Shown here: positions 47,351 through 59,285 of the stretch, one piece after another
Numbering within the stretch: position 1 is the stretch's first letter
How the letters are laid out: every line of letters begins with the position of its first letter
Assembly (NCBI RefSeq): GCF_017589495.1
Contig: NC_063189.1
Location: 46,644,406 to 46,708,405, forward strand
From: Alosa alosa
Lineage: Eukaryota; Chordata; Actinopteri; Clupeiformes; Clupeidae
Direction: 5' to 3'
Length of the DNA: 64,000 bases
Notes under the pieces: model-generated
What the model saw: only the letters and a program-made list of their open reading frames with translations
The model's database searches: none
What the model was told of the DNA's origin: nothing
Position numbers and translations under genes: made by a program

Positions 47351-47600
47351 ATGGTACATACAGACACTGCACATTAAACAGTCTGATAGCAGCTGGTAGG
47401 AAAGACTTCCTGCAGCGTTCAGTCCTACAACTTAGTAGGATCAACCTGCGAGTGACCGTGCGGTGCCGAACACTCCCGGGGCATGTACTGGGTGGGTGTG
47501 ATTGTCCAGAATTGAATGCAGTGTTGAGCGCTCTACCCTCTGCCACCTGCTGGATTGTGTCCTGTTTGTATACAATTAAGGGAACCAGCCTTCTTGATTA
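47351..47600 (-). mobile_element. LINE fragment at the centre of the fold-back element
   Basis: Minus-strand frame contains FRHRTVTRRLILLS-like text and CRKSFLPAAIRLFN, typical of the region just downstream of LINE reverse transcriptase in teleost non-LTR elements. Confidence 0.6.
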
Positions 47601-47976
47601 GCTAATTAATTACAGTGCATGAAAATGCACTGTTCTGTTATCCAAAGTCTTCTTCTTCTTTTTGAGATTAACAAAAAACAAGCTTATTTTCCCCATAGAC
47701 TTTGCATTGGCACTATGACATCACAATGGGCTAATTAACTTGATTTGCACCTGTATCAACTTCCAGCTGTACTGCTTTCTGTTCAACTAGGCCAACTCTC
47801 TCTGTGTCTCTCCATTCTACAAGGATATAAGGCACATTTTAACCAACTTTCTATCCATTCATCCTCTTCAAATCATTCACTCATCCACACATTAAACTAT
47901 CCATCAACATCCATTAAAAAATCTGCCCATCAACATCCATTCAACTTTCTGTCTATCAACACCCATTACACTATCT

Positions 47977-48310
47977 GGGTCATTCCACGTCAATTGAACC
48001 AGGGCCCATGCACTTAGGTCTCAAAAAATTCTGAAAAAAATACCAGGTGTACCTATGTTACCCAGGAGACACACTGTAAAATTACTCTTAGGTAAGATCA
48101 ATACTTTCCAAGATACGTCCAGTTTTACAGAGGGAGGGGGGTGTCGATTTTGGTCGGCCTCTTTTTTTTGTCAAAGTTCACAAGCCCACAGCGCAAGAAC
48201 TAAACCATGTAGGAGGCTCAAATTTTGCATGCTGGTACATAAATAAGAATAGTATGTAGCAAAATTGTCATGTTTGGTCTGGATAATCCTGCATGGTCAT
48301 AGCTGTCCCT
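47977..48310 (+). mobile_element. Half copy of the 1.5-kb fold-back element
   Basis: Begins gggtcattccacgtcaattg and follows the left arm of the 41893 element for about 334 bases up to catagctgtccc, then stops abruptly where the host fold-back arm resumes. Confidence 0.9.
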
Positions 48311-48484
48311 TTTCAACTATTTAACTGTTCAGCCATTTCAACTGTCAATTGTTATAAACTATGACTCCTGCCAACTGTTTCCAAATAAAAGTTTGTTTTG
48401 CATTTTATGTTAATATACAGTATGTTTATATTTTCATGCACTGGTAATTTCCTTAAAATTACATTTTCTAGTTCTGTTCTGGTC

Positions 48485-48845
48485 TGCTGTTCGAGCATCC
48501 TCCCCTCAGCACACCACATCAAAGAAAAGAGCACTGGCCACCACGGTTTGATGTGCACAGCAGAGCCTTGCTGATGTTAAAAGAATGCAGCCTTCTTTAA
48601 AAGTACAATCTGCCTTGTCCTTTTTTTTTATACAGAGCCTCCATGTGGATGGACCAGTCCAGCTTATTGTCCAGCTGTACTCAAAGGTTTCTATTGCTGA
48701 GGACCAGTTCACTTCCACCTCTTTCCCTGGGATGGTAACTGTGTCTGGATCAGGCCTTTTCTTCCTAAAATCTAGCCATTTCTTTGGTCTTGGAGATGTT
48801 GAGCTGTAGGTGGTTGTTGTTAGCCTCATAAACCAGACTCTTGAC
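48485..48845 (-). mobile_element. LINE reverse-transcriptase fragment
   Basis: Minus frame includes WLDFRKKRPDPDTVTIPGKE, VEVNWSSAIETFEYSW and CIKKKDKADC, matching the post-catalytic region of L2/Rex1-like teleost LINEs (DFR.KRPDPDT). Disrupted and truncated. It lies within the cathepsin-like gene's large intron. Confidence 0.78.
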
Positions 48846-49029
48846 TACACTGAAGCAAAATTAAATTGAGCGGAAGTACGTAGACGGGCGGATTCAGGCT
48901 AGGTTGTTGTTGCACCAGGGCACAGTCTATATACAGACAGACAATTATAATTAAGCCTTCATTTAATAATTCAATAAAACAATAACCACCCGTACATCAG
49001 TCCACTGTTTTCAAGTTACATGTACTTAC

Positions 49030-49245
49030 CCGGGCAACGTATGGATAATTTGCCTCCAAATGAATGCCTTTATTTTTAACAAACTGCATTGCTTCCCCCA
49101 TCCATCCTCCATTGCACCCATATGTCTGAGTTGTGAAACAGTCGACCAGGTTTTGTTCACTCAGTGAAATGAGGTGTCTCGTCTTCTTAAAATGCTGACC
49201 TTCAATTGACCCTGTTGCTAAAATAAACCAAGACCCACACCACCC
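49030..49245 (-). pseudogene. Cathepsin-like active-site exon lacking the catalytic cysteine
   Basis: 216 bp, phase 0 to 0, with AG acceptor and GTAAGT donor. It encodes 72 residues: GWCGSWFILATGSIEG, then HLISLSEQNLVDC, YGCNGGWMGEAMQF and NYPYVAR. Relatives read GQCGSCWAFSATGALEG; here one residue, the catalytic Cys, is absent while W, the Cys before it and everything after stay in register. Confidence 0.88.
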
Positions 49246-49663
49246 CTGTGAAAGAAGTCTGGGTTTTAGAATGAAGTGTAGTGACGTCGAGAAGCATCCT
49301 CCAGGTGGTCATTTGCTCACAGCAGAAAAGGAGGTTGTAGGTGGGAAATTAAATGTGTGCATCATCTTCCTCTTAAACTTACCAGATTTGTCAACACAAG
49401 TTCTCGCTACCCATATTAGGTTAATTTAAGAAGTACCTGATTCTTTACAGGGGTTACAAAGCCCAGTGTCCTATAGTCCAGTCTGAGACGTGACGTGGGC
49501 TTCCGTCCTCGTCTCCCTTCTTCACTTGATGTAATTGCTCCCAGTCGAACGCTATACTCCTCAGGTGTCTACACGTGTACAACATTGTCAAAAGGGACGT
49601 AGTGTTTGCCTTCACAATAAGAAATGGAAGAGTTCATAGAACACCATAAGACCAGTCACTTAC

Positions 49664-49808
49664 CAGGGTGGCCAGCTCATTCAGGTCCATGATAAAGCGA
49701 CGTTTGCCCTCCAAGTATTTCTTGTTGTGGCAGCTGCCTGATTCTCTGCCCATATGTGGCAGCTGCCTGATTCTCTGCCCATATATTCTTACGGAATTTA
49801 TCATTAGC
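49664..49808 (-). pseudogene. Cathepsin-like propeptide exon with internal 29-bp duplication and frame break
   Basis: The unit atatgggcagagaatcaggc...gctgccac (29 bases) occurs twice head-to-tail. The beginning reads correctly as ANDKFRKNIWAEN in one frame and the end as HNKKYLEGKRRFIMDLNELA in another. Exon length is 145 bp, not a multiple of three, between exons that are both phase 0. Confidence 0.88.
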
Positions 49809-49946
49809 CTGAAAGTGCACAGGAAAGAAATAAAAACATAGGTAGCCTATAGGCAATTTGAAATCACCAATAGAATGTGCCTATACTTACAGCTGAGGGT
49901 ATATTAACTTTGTTCTTCGCCTTCCAATTTCGCCAGCCAACCTCGA

Positions 49947-51660
49947 CTGTGGCGGTGGTGAGACGCAAAGGAAAGTGTCCAACAGTGGCAGAGGACTGAG
50001 CACAATGTTTCTTGGTGTTTTATGCCCCTAACGTTGTCTTCAAGGCAGCGCTGCCTGAAAAGCACTAGGGTTCAGCATGGATAAGGTTAGGTTTATGATT
50101 AGGTGCCTTTAAGTCAGCGGTGGCAGCCCTGCCTCGACGTTGGGGGCATGAAACACCATCGAGCAAAAACAATATGCTGTGTAGGCCCTATATCAATGCC
50201 CTATAATTAGGCTATCATGCAAAACAAATAGGCTACATATAATAGTCACATTAAACGTTAATGTCAAACATGCAAAAATACGTTTGAGCATGTACTCCAT
50301 CAAACATGGGCTAATTGGCTTAGGTGGCACAGCATGTAGGCCAACTGAGCCTACAGGTGCAGCGACTTCCCTGAAGTCTGCACTGCCTAGGCTACTGAAC
50401 AGAAAATAAATGAATCTTCCGGACACGTTGCATATCAAAAGGTGTTGAATGCACGAGTAGGCATATTGCACAGTGCTAATAGGTCACTTTACATTGTGCC
50501 TTTTAACACACACACACACACATACACCAATACCACAGATGTCAAAAGTTTTGAGCTAGCCTGTGCGACCATCATGGTGACTGCAGCGGACCTGTGAACT
50601 AAAGTTGCCTAGTGCGCGTGCTATGATACTTATCACACAGATGTTACCACATTTATGTTTGGACAAATAATCATGGGCGCCAGAGGGAAATCTTCAACTA
50701 ATGAAAACTAACTTGATCATCTCTGCTGCCCTTATACTCACCTCATTCATGCCGAAACATGGGAACAACATCTGGGACATTTGGAGAAGATTTCTGTATG
50801 TTTCCCAGTTGTGTTGTCATCACTTTGTAGTTTAATTAGTCTAGGCTATCAATTCATGTGGACTTTGACCAGCGATTTTAATGTGAACATGTCGAATTGC
50901 TGCATTTTAGAGCAAATACAGTGGTTTATTTAAGATTAATATGCGTAGGCCTATGCCTTAACCTTTAATGTATCCGTTGTTACGATGATTGCAAAGCACA
51001 TACTCGCAGTAGGAAGATGTCAGCACTGGAAACGTTCCAATTTCCAGACGGCTGTGTGAAGTCTATATGGCTGAGTGAAATGCTGCACGACTGACACCTG
51101 GTGGATTGTTTGGGTGAATGCTCCTGTCGCCTAATCAAATGTATGCACACGGTCAGGTTACAATGTCATGTTCTTGATAATTGTATTAATCTTTGGCCTT
51201 TATCTCTCAAATATTTCATCCACATATTAGTTTTGCTGTTTGAAAAGCAAAACATTGAAAGTTCAAAATGATACACTTGCATTAATAAACTTCGTTGTGG
51301 AATTACTTCTCATTTTATCCTTCATATTCTTTATCTGCCAGAGCTAACCCACTTAGTGGATACCAGCTGCTCTTTACCACAAGGCTGGCTTTTCCCTAGA
51401 TGTAGGGACAACAATCAAGTCTGAAAACTATCCTACATTAGCCATAGAGAAACACAATACCTTTCATGAAGTAAATAAATTATATTTTTTTTGAAAATGT
51501 AATGCATCTTCTAGAGAACTCTCGATATTGCATTGGTATTTCATGAAATGTGCCTTGATTTCAAAGTCGTTTACAGTTAGTTACAGTGTGTTAAATGTTT
51601 TAAGCCAAACGCCAATCAATTCAGAATGTTCAACTGTTGTACAGATCAACTAACACAAAG
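49947..51660. other. No gene recognised
   Basis: Would contain the missing first exons of the cathepsin-like gene, but no signal-peptide exon could be found on the minus strand. Only a short CA tract near 50506 stands out. Confidence 0.5.
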
Positions 51661-52860
51661 AGGACCATCATAGAGCACAACAATTTATTGACAACTGTAT
51701 AATTGAAGTCTTCTTGCAGATGCCTTTGCAGTGTAGAAGCCCTTTCATACTTAAATCATCTTTTGACCTGTAACAAGTAAAAGCAGTACACATTAAGCAG
51801 ACAAAAATCTTTCCAGGGCAGTCAAAAAAGGTCATAAAAAATAAAAGAACAAAAACAAGAATGATGTCAGATTTCTTGTCAACATCAGCAGCTCAGAGAG
51901 AGAGTTCAAAAAGAGTATCATCATAATAATTTTTCTTGACAAAAAGAAATGTCAAGAAATAAAGATAACTGTCTAAGCTCACCTGTTATCCATTTAGGGG
52001 ATCGCAGCCAGTCCTGTTACACCATTGTAGTAGTTGGAACAACTGAGTACGGGGCCACAGAAATTACATAAGTTAATGAATAAGAAACACTGCATCGAGA
52101 TGACCATACCATACCATACCATACCATCGAGATGACCATTACGATAAAAGCGTTCACACTGAACAATGATAAACAAAGTCTCTCCTTGTGTTAATGAATG
52201 TGACGGTTAAAATTTGATGGGTTCTGATTGGCGATTAGCTTTTTATCGTTCTGAAAATCGTTCTGAAAGTGATACCCAATGATATCGTTCTTCATATCGT
52301 TATCGTTTGTGTGAACGTCGTCATTCCTATTAACAAGAACGATATTTATTTATAGTCATCATTATCGTTTTTGGTGTGAATGGGCCTTATCTTCTCAAGG
52401 TAAAGAAAAGGAACAATGGCTATTCCGATCAAAGATTCTAGAGCGTCTGTAAGCACCTGATCAAAATAGAATGTACACCATGTAAACAGATAGCACAAAT
52501 ATTTCAATCGGAATAGTTTAATCAGAATGACAAAAAAAAAAAACTGTCCATCTAAACCCACAGTGTTGGGACACATCGGTACCTTTCATAGTCCTTCCAC
52601 GCCATGTTCTACTACTTCTTTGGCACGGACATTGGTGACTGTGCCTGCAGACAGACAGAAAGGACATCATGCTGAGAATCAAAACAGACATGATGGCATG
52701 TTGTTTTCCTCAAATGTCCTAAGATAGGAATCCAAAAACTGCCAATACATCAGTCACACTCCCACATTATTAGAAAATTGTTCATATAAATTGAGGAACA
52801 TTATACATTTAAATTGGCTGGTCTTGGACTCACCAAAACGGGCTGAGATTTCACCCAGTT
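51660..52860. other. Unassigned sequence with weak exon-like pieces
   Basis: On the minus strand there is a candidate polyadenylation hexamer (plus tttatt near 51685) and an open stretch at about 52387-52462 reading VLTDALESLIGIAIVPFLYL after an AG. Similarity to part of the tandem unit at 52860-55795 occurs near 51890 (agagagagttcaa). I do not recognise a gene. Confidence 0.3.
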
Positions 52861-55795
52861 ACTTCAAATGAGTAAATCGGGTTTTGAACTCCATGCTGGC
52901 TTATTGCACCAAAATCTGGAATAGAAACCCAAATGATCTGGTCAATTCCACAAATCCTTCTGAAGCACTGCAGAGCAAAATTTAAGTCACTTTTAAAAGA
53001 AATGGATGCACTCAGGATTCTTATTTACATCACATGCTCAGGGAGAGAGTTCAAGAATAGGATCATCATTGTCATCCATCAGGTCAAACATGAAAAAGAC
53101 CAGATATGTAGCTAGCAAGCTTACCAGACACGTATTTGAGATCAAAGAGGGTCGATGATATGTAGCAAGTAAAACCACTCCCCAGTAACGTGATGCATGA
53201 ACTTCATGCTGGTTTGTTGCACTATATTAAAATCTGGAATAGAAACCCATATGATCTGGTCAGTATTTAAATCCCACCCCTTTATTCAAATGTCCTTCTA
53301 AAGCAGTACAGCGCAAAATTCAAGTCGTTTTTAAAAGGAATGGATGCACTCAGGATTCTTATTTACATCACATGCTCAGGGAGAGAGTTCAAGAATAGGA
53401 TCATCATTGTCATCCATCAGGTCAAACATGAAAAAGACCAGATATGTAGCTAGCAAGCTTACCAGACACGTATTTGAGATCAAAGAGGGTCGATGACATG
53501 TAGCAAGTAAAACCACTCCCCAGTAACGTGATGCATGAACTTCATGCTGGTTTGTTGCACTATATTAAAATCTGGAATAGAAACCCATATGATCTGGTCA
53601 GTATTTAAATCCCACCCCTTTATTCAAATGTCCTTCTAAAGCAGTACAGCGCAAAATTCAAGTCGTTTTTAAAAGGAATGGATGCACTCAGGATTCTTAT
53701 TTACATCACATGCTCAGGGAGAGAGTTCAAGAATAGGATCATCATTGTCATCCATCAGGTCAAACATGAAAAAGACCAGGGGCCTCATGTACAAAGCTTG
53801 CGTACGCACAAAAATGCTGCGTACGCCACTTCTCACACTCACTTCCGGATGTACGAAGACTGACTTGAACGTGAGAATGCGCAGTCCTCCATGCAAACTT
53901 CATGTCTGGTGTACGCACATTTCCAATGTGTATCGTCAGTTGGCGACACTTAGAGGTAATGCAGCGCAACAACACTGATCGCGAGTCTAGGCCTTTATTT
54001 GCACAGTATATTGTGAAACGTGGGTTATTAAAAATTATAACACTTCGAAAGAAGGCCTATGTTTCTATATAAATGGACATTCAACATGCTCAAATTCTAC
54101 TAAGTTATGCAACAACCTATCTGTAATGACAACTGTAGTCTTATTAGAGGATACGAATTAAAGGGGAATGTGAAACCTATAGCCTACACATATAGATAGA
54201 ATAGATAGGCTGACTAATAAGCGCGAATATAAGCTATTTCCCTTAGTGACTGCATAGGATACTTTGACTTTCCTCGAGTAAGCATTCTCATTATTGTTAT
54301 CACACTTGTGTGCAAATATAGGGATATGATCCAGAAATCGTAATGTTGTGGCGATGTGGCCTAGATCAACTTTTGTTTATTCCACCTCGAGTGCACGATG
54401 CGTGGTAGCCCACTTGGACACGATTGATTTAATGTTTTTTTAATTAATGCAGTTGTGTTGTAATGGTTCAAATGCATCAAACCCAGTTATGCGAACCCCG
54501 TCACCTACTTGCAGACTGACCAATAATTCTGCCACGGTCTCTGACCCTATAGCTAGCCACTGCTACACTCTGCCACTACTGTTTTTTTTTTTTTGTTATT
54601 AATTAGATGATAAAGTCGTAAGATTCTTGCCATTTAAACACTTCTACCTCGGATAAACACTTCTACCTTAGATGATAAAGTCGATTTCTTGCTGGAGATA
54701 AACTTTTTTTTATTAATTTGATGATTTCAATTATTAAACTTTGGAGCAGGTTCAAGTGAATGGATCCACAAATGAGTTTTCATTGTTATTAATATTGCGG
54801 GATAGGCCGTTTTGTCTTCGCGGAGGTCTGCGCTCTCGAGTGGCCTTACTTAAAAAAAAAAAAAAAAGAAAAAAAAAAAAAAGCTGTGTGGAATGCTGCG
54901 TACGCACAGTTTCATACATCAGGATTTTTTTGTGCGTACGCTACTTTTCAGGTTTGCACGTACGCAATGTTTTAGTATGAAATCCACGCAAGTCTTTGTA
55001 CATGACGCCCCAGATATGTAGCTAGCAAGCTTACCAGACACGTATTTGAGATCAGAGGGTCGATGAGATGTAGCAGGTAAAACCACTCCCCAGTAACGTG
55101 ATGCATGAACTTGCATGTTTGTTGCACTATATCAAAATCTGGAATAGAAACCCATATGATCTGGTCAGTATTTAAATCCCACCCATTTATTCAAACGTCC
55201 TTCTAAAGCACTAGAGCAAAATTCAAGTCACTTTTAAAAGAAATGGATGCACTCAGGATTCTTATTTACATCACATGCTCAGGGAGAGAGTTCAAGAATA
55301 TGATCATCATTGTCATCCATCAGGTCAAACATGAAAAAGACCAGATATGTAGCTAGCAAGCTTACCAGACACTTATTTGAGATCAAAGAGGGTCGATGAC
55401 ATGTAGCAAGTAAAACCACTCCCCAGTAACGTGATGCATGAACTTCATGCTGGTTTGTTGCACTATATTAAAATCTGGAATAGAAACCCATATGATCTGG
55501 TCAGTATTTAAATCCCACCCCTTTATTCAAATGTCCTTCTAAAGCAGTACAGCGCAAAATTCAAGTCGTTTTTAAAAGGAATGGATGCACTCAGGATTCT
55601 TATTTACATCACATGCTCAGGGAGAGAGTTCAAGAATATGATCATCTTTGTCATCCATCAGGTCAAACGTGTAAAAGACCAGATATGCAACGTATGTAAC
55701 TAGCAAGCGCTTACCAGACACGCATTTGAGATCAAAGAGGGCTGATCAGATGTTGCTGGTAAGGTCACTCCCCAGTAACGTGATGCAAGTAGCTA
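52860..55795. repeat. Tandem array of a roughly 337-bp unit, five copies
   Basis: The marker aaatctggaatagaaaccca occurs at about 52912, 53229, 53568, 55135 and 55471. Each unit also has ggatgcactcaggattctta, tcagggagagagttcaagaa, cttaccagacacgtatttga and cactccccagtaacgtgatg. Copy 3 is split by a 1.23-kb transposon. On minus each unit holds an AG-free acidic frame ending DLMDDNDDPILELSP and stop; whether this was once an exon is unclear. Confidence 0.93.
53780..55010. mobile_element. Harbinger-like non-autonomous element (1,231 bp)
   Basis: Inverted ends gggcctcatgtacaaagctt / rc gggcgtcatgtacaaagact are nearly identical, flanked by cag on each side (53777-53779 and 55011-55013). Removing element plus one cag restores the tandem unit exactly as in the other copies (aagaccagatatgtag), so the insertion is proven by its empty sites. 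GCGTACGCA motifs repeat near both ends. Confidence 0.92.
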
Positions 55796-56636
55796 CAAAG
55801 AAATAGACATTTTCGTAAACATCACAGGCGGGACAAATACTGTAGAAATGTGTAATAACAATAGTTACATTGAATGGTGACACGTGCAACCTGTGAGGTA
55901 ACAATGTACAGCTTGATGTGCCATTTTGAAAATATAATTTTACAGTCTTATCACCCTGGGGGATCATATTTTATATAATTAATTAATCATATTTTGATAT
56001 TTCTGACTCTCGCCAGATGAATTTCGTTCCGCCTAGCTCGAGTCAGGTTAAGCTAGTTAGCCTTTTGGAGGGATCTCAATGCATTTTTATCTGCCACGTG
56101 CAAAACCACGAACGAACTCAACCATAGGCTAGCTAAATGACTGAACCTCACTTAGTGGTCATACACCTAAAAGAAAAGTGCAAACTCGTTTTCTACATTT
56201 CTTGGTTTCTGACATCATGGCTAACTTGTAAAAGGTAACGATAACAGCATAACTGTAACTTTACTGACTGTAATAATAACGTTAGCATGGTACCATGCCT
56301 GTCACGGTAGTCAACCTTGCTATGCTAAGGTAACGTTACGTTGGGCAAGGTTAGCCGAAGTGGAAACGGAGTAGTTAGAATTAATTACAACTAACATTAC
56401 ATTGTTACTGTACATTAAAGTACACTTGCCACAAAGATCGCCGCATGCATAGCCTATTTCATCTGCACGAATCTTCAGGCAGCTACACACAGACTAGGTT
56501 ACCGTGCCGTGCTATACCGTGAGTGCTCCGTCTGTAGTTTCGCATTGAATTGTGGGATGAGGTTTGATGACGTCCGTCCTTTTCAACAACGGTGAAACAA
56601 CATTGTTCTTAAAATATGGTTGATGCAGACAGAGTG

Positions 56637-56852
56637 TTAAACAGATAACTCTTTGCAAACGTTGCCTATATTACAAGCTCTCACAGATATCTTTCTGCTT
56701 GCATGCCTCCTCTCCTTGTCTTCTTCACTGGTAGTCTGTTGATTGATGTTAGGAATGCTGGTCTGATGTTCCACCGAATCTATGCCAGACCAGGGCCAGA
56801 TCTGTTCCATGGTGTAATTTCCATCTTGCACTTTAGTTGTTTGCAGTGGCAT
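56637..56852 (-). CDS. Unrecognised 71-residue reading frame, possible first exon
   Basis: Open from an ATG at 56852 to a stop at 56637: starts MPLQTTKVQDGNYTMEQIWP, has a Ser/Glu/Lys-rich middle (TSEEDKERRHASRK) and ends CKELSV. It lies in non-repetitive sequence, but I know no family for it and see no supporting exons. It could be chance. Confidence 0.2.
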   Translation of the reverse strand: MPLQTTKVQDGNYTMEQIWPWSGIDSVEHQTSIPNINQQTTSEEDKERRHASRKISVRACNIGNVCKELSV

Positions 56853-56927
56853 GGTAGAAAAAGTATGATATCATAAAAATAAAGATATCAAGGCCTACAT
56901 AAGTATCAGTTACTGAACTGCCATACA

Positions 56928-57028
56928 GGGGTGCGTTTCCCAAAACCATAGTTGCTAACCTGGGAACAGGTTAGCAAATTGCGTTGCAACCAACAAAGTT
57001 GCTAACTTAGTTTTGGGAAACGTGCCCC
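56928..57028. mobile_element. 101-bp hairpin MITE with cag duplication
   Basis: gggtgcgtttcccaaaac and its near complement gttttgggaaacgtgccc flank a short inner inverted repeat (gttgctaac). The trinucleotide cag sits on both sides, as for the element at 53780. Confidence 0.85.
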
Positions 57029-59203
57029 AGAGCAGTCTCCCATGCCTCCAATTATGGGCAGCAATGACACCAAATGATCAGCAAGTCATTACACTTCAGT
57101 GATTTGTTGATGTTACATTTCTGTGGCATGTTGTGTTTGCTTTTTCATGGGACACAATGGGATCCAGAAAACTCCTTGTTCTTACATCTCATATTTCACA
57201 TTTATCCACATCCATTGGCTCCTGGCTGATAGTTGGTGCATGAATGCCAATTTGTGGAAGACAAAATGCTATCAGTCATCTTTGATGAGTGCTTGTTTGT
57301 GAAAGTTGCCATTTGCCATCCCATTAAAAAGATAGCAAAAATGCGATAATTTATTTGAGGCTGTGGAATTTATGGTGTTTAGGTGGAAAGCATGCAGCAG
57401 CAACCTACTGTAGTAGCCGGCTGTGATTTACTCTTGGTTTAAACAAGTAAGTAAAATGCAACTTTCCTGATGAAGAATGGCAAAAACAAAAGAGGCCTAT
57501 ACATAACAAACATATAACACATTTACTGTAATGTGAAATGTTTTAAGGTAGCCTAGGCCTTGTGTTACCCTCTTCCCTGTGATATTGTGTACAAGGATCT
57601 TCTTGAGACACCCTAGACCCATGTTTATTTGAAATACTGTGGGAAATTCATGGATGTTTTGTTTGGGAAGACGACTCTGGTAGAGTAATGGCTGCCTTCA
57701 ATCCTGTGCCTGTCAGGCTTTCACATCATCTGTTTGCTACGCTGACAATCCACATGCCATCCTGTTGACTGCTGTATTAATAGCACCATCATTTCAATCT
57801 TTAATGGCATGGAAATTACCAGTAACAACCCTGACAGCATGAGCCCATTTCTGAATCATGCAAATCATACTTCAAATGCGACCTGCGATTTTCTGAGGAC
57901 AGCAATAGCATGTTAGGTCTCCAATTGCTTAAAAGCGACAACATTGTTTGCTTTTGTAGGCTATATGAAACGTTGAATAATGACTCATTATGGTCAATGA
58001 CCATTAAAACACTATTTTATATTAACATCTGACATTTATTGAACTATTTTGGCTCATTAAACATCCTTCACTAAGTCTAATAAATAAAAATCAGAATCAA
58101 ATGATGACAACATCCATAAAGGGCATCAGCAAGTTTTGTGGATTATGTCTGCAATGCCACATGTCAACAGTGATGTTGAATAGGTCGTCTGTATGGCAGA
58201 AGACTTCTCTCATACTCCACTGACAGCCTGCCACACACCTATTCATATCAAGTCTACACTACATGAAATATTTACAACATGTTCAAATATACATGTACAG
58301 TACTCACTGAGTTGCAAGGCAAAATGGAGTAGGTTCCTCACGTTCAAAAAACATAAGTAAACATCACACACAAAATGAAATTCACACATTCATTTGGGTG
58401 TGTGACCAAGAGACGTCTGGATTCTAAGTACACCGCACATGATCATGTTAGAGGATTGCTATTTCTATTTAGTCTTATAATGCAGAGTTACAAAAAAAAA
58501 CTGATATGAATCGGTTAGTTTGATTTTCTAAAACATATCAAATGCTAAATGATTTTTTATAAAGGAAGGCAACTGACCAGTGCATATCATTCTGCTCCCA
58601 CGTTAAAAAGTATGTTCTACCTGGAGAAGTTGATTTTTATAATATAATATTTCTTTCTATTCACATTTAAACACAAACCATGAGGAATGTTTTTTTTCTG
58701 TCCAGTATTTTCTATAACAGTCATTTGTACTATTCTTCACTACACCCATTATGTCAGCTTTGCTTTCGAGACAAAGCAAGTTATGAATTATCAACTCGTC
58801 ATGAAATTATTATGAGGCATGAAACAATTGAAATCTGACTTCATGCATAATTACTGGGATTTGTCTGTTTGTATATGTATCATAGCACTATACAAGTGCA
58901 TTGTATCCATGATGAATAACTTCTCCATCATATTTCTGCATTAAGAGACTGAACAATAAACATCATGAGTCACTAGAGAATGAAAGCCTTTTATCTTTCC
59001 TCCAGATGGCAACAAGGCTAAAGGTGTTGGTGCTTACGATTCTACTGATCACTGATTACCTGGCTGATCCTTATGCACTTGTAGTGTGCTAATTAACACC
59101 CTAAACCACTGGACTGCTCCGAGGAACAGCAAGTCAGAGGTGAGGTAACCTATACAGTAAAATCTTCCATCTGAATAGCTCACCTTGTGGAGCATGCGCG
59201 CGC

Positions 59204-59204
59204 A

Positions 59205-59281
<77 letters not shown>
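59204..59281. repeat. (CA)n microsatellite
   Basis: gcgcgcacgcg-type start followed by an uninterrupted CA run of about 70 bases. Confidence 0.97.

Positions 59282-59285
<4 letters not shown>

Larger units (their letters stand above)
46495..48471. mobile_element. 2-kb fold-back element with nested insertions
   Basis: Outer ends ctagaaaatgtaattt and aaattacattttctag are reverse complements, and homology continues inward: caaacttttatttggaaaca, the aatggatgttgatagg-type repeats, ttgatacaggtgcaaatcaa, and the inner block cagtgcattttcatgcactg (about 47326, and its complement about 47612). The centre is a LINE fragment, and the right arm carries a half copy of the 41893 element. Confidence 0.85.
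45659..49946 (-). pseudogene. Cathepsin L/S/K-like cysteine protease, decayed (probable pseudogene)
   Basis: Papain-family (C1A) lysosomal protease in pieces: 49891-49946 and 49664-49808 (I29 inhibitory propeptide: WRNWK, then KFRKNIW and HNKKYLEGKRRFIMDLNELA), 49437-49568 (propeptide end to TPVKNQ), 49030-49245 (active-site exon), 46016-46155 (AVGPITVGVDSGKSSYHFYR), 45851-45954 (NHTVLLVGYG with catalytic His; KNS) and 45659-45737 (WGTGWGEIGYMRMVRDGRN, CGIAN, stop). The catalytic Asn (KNSWG) is present, but the active-site motif normally reading CGSCWAF reads CGSW, so the nucleophile codon is missing. The propeptide exon has a 29-bp duplication and a frame break. The 46-kb exon joins out of phase and lacks its 5' part. 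The C-terminus ends several residues early. No signal-peptide exon was found. Which cathepsin it derived from is not clear. Confidence 0.85.
55796..58030. other. Intergenic sequence, no gene recognised
   Basis: Apart from the small frame at 56637-56852 and the hairpin MITE at 56928, I see no supported features on either strand. Confidence 0.5.

Noticed and set aside
52387..52462. RNase III-like motif (LTDALESLIG)
   Set aside because: Only a few residues match, the segment is followed by IAIVPFLYL, and no neighbouring domain supports it.
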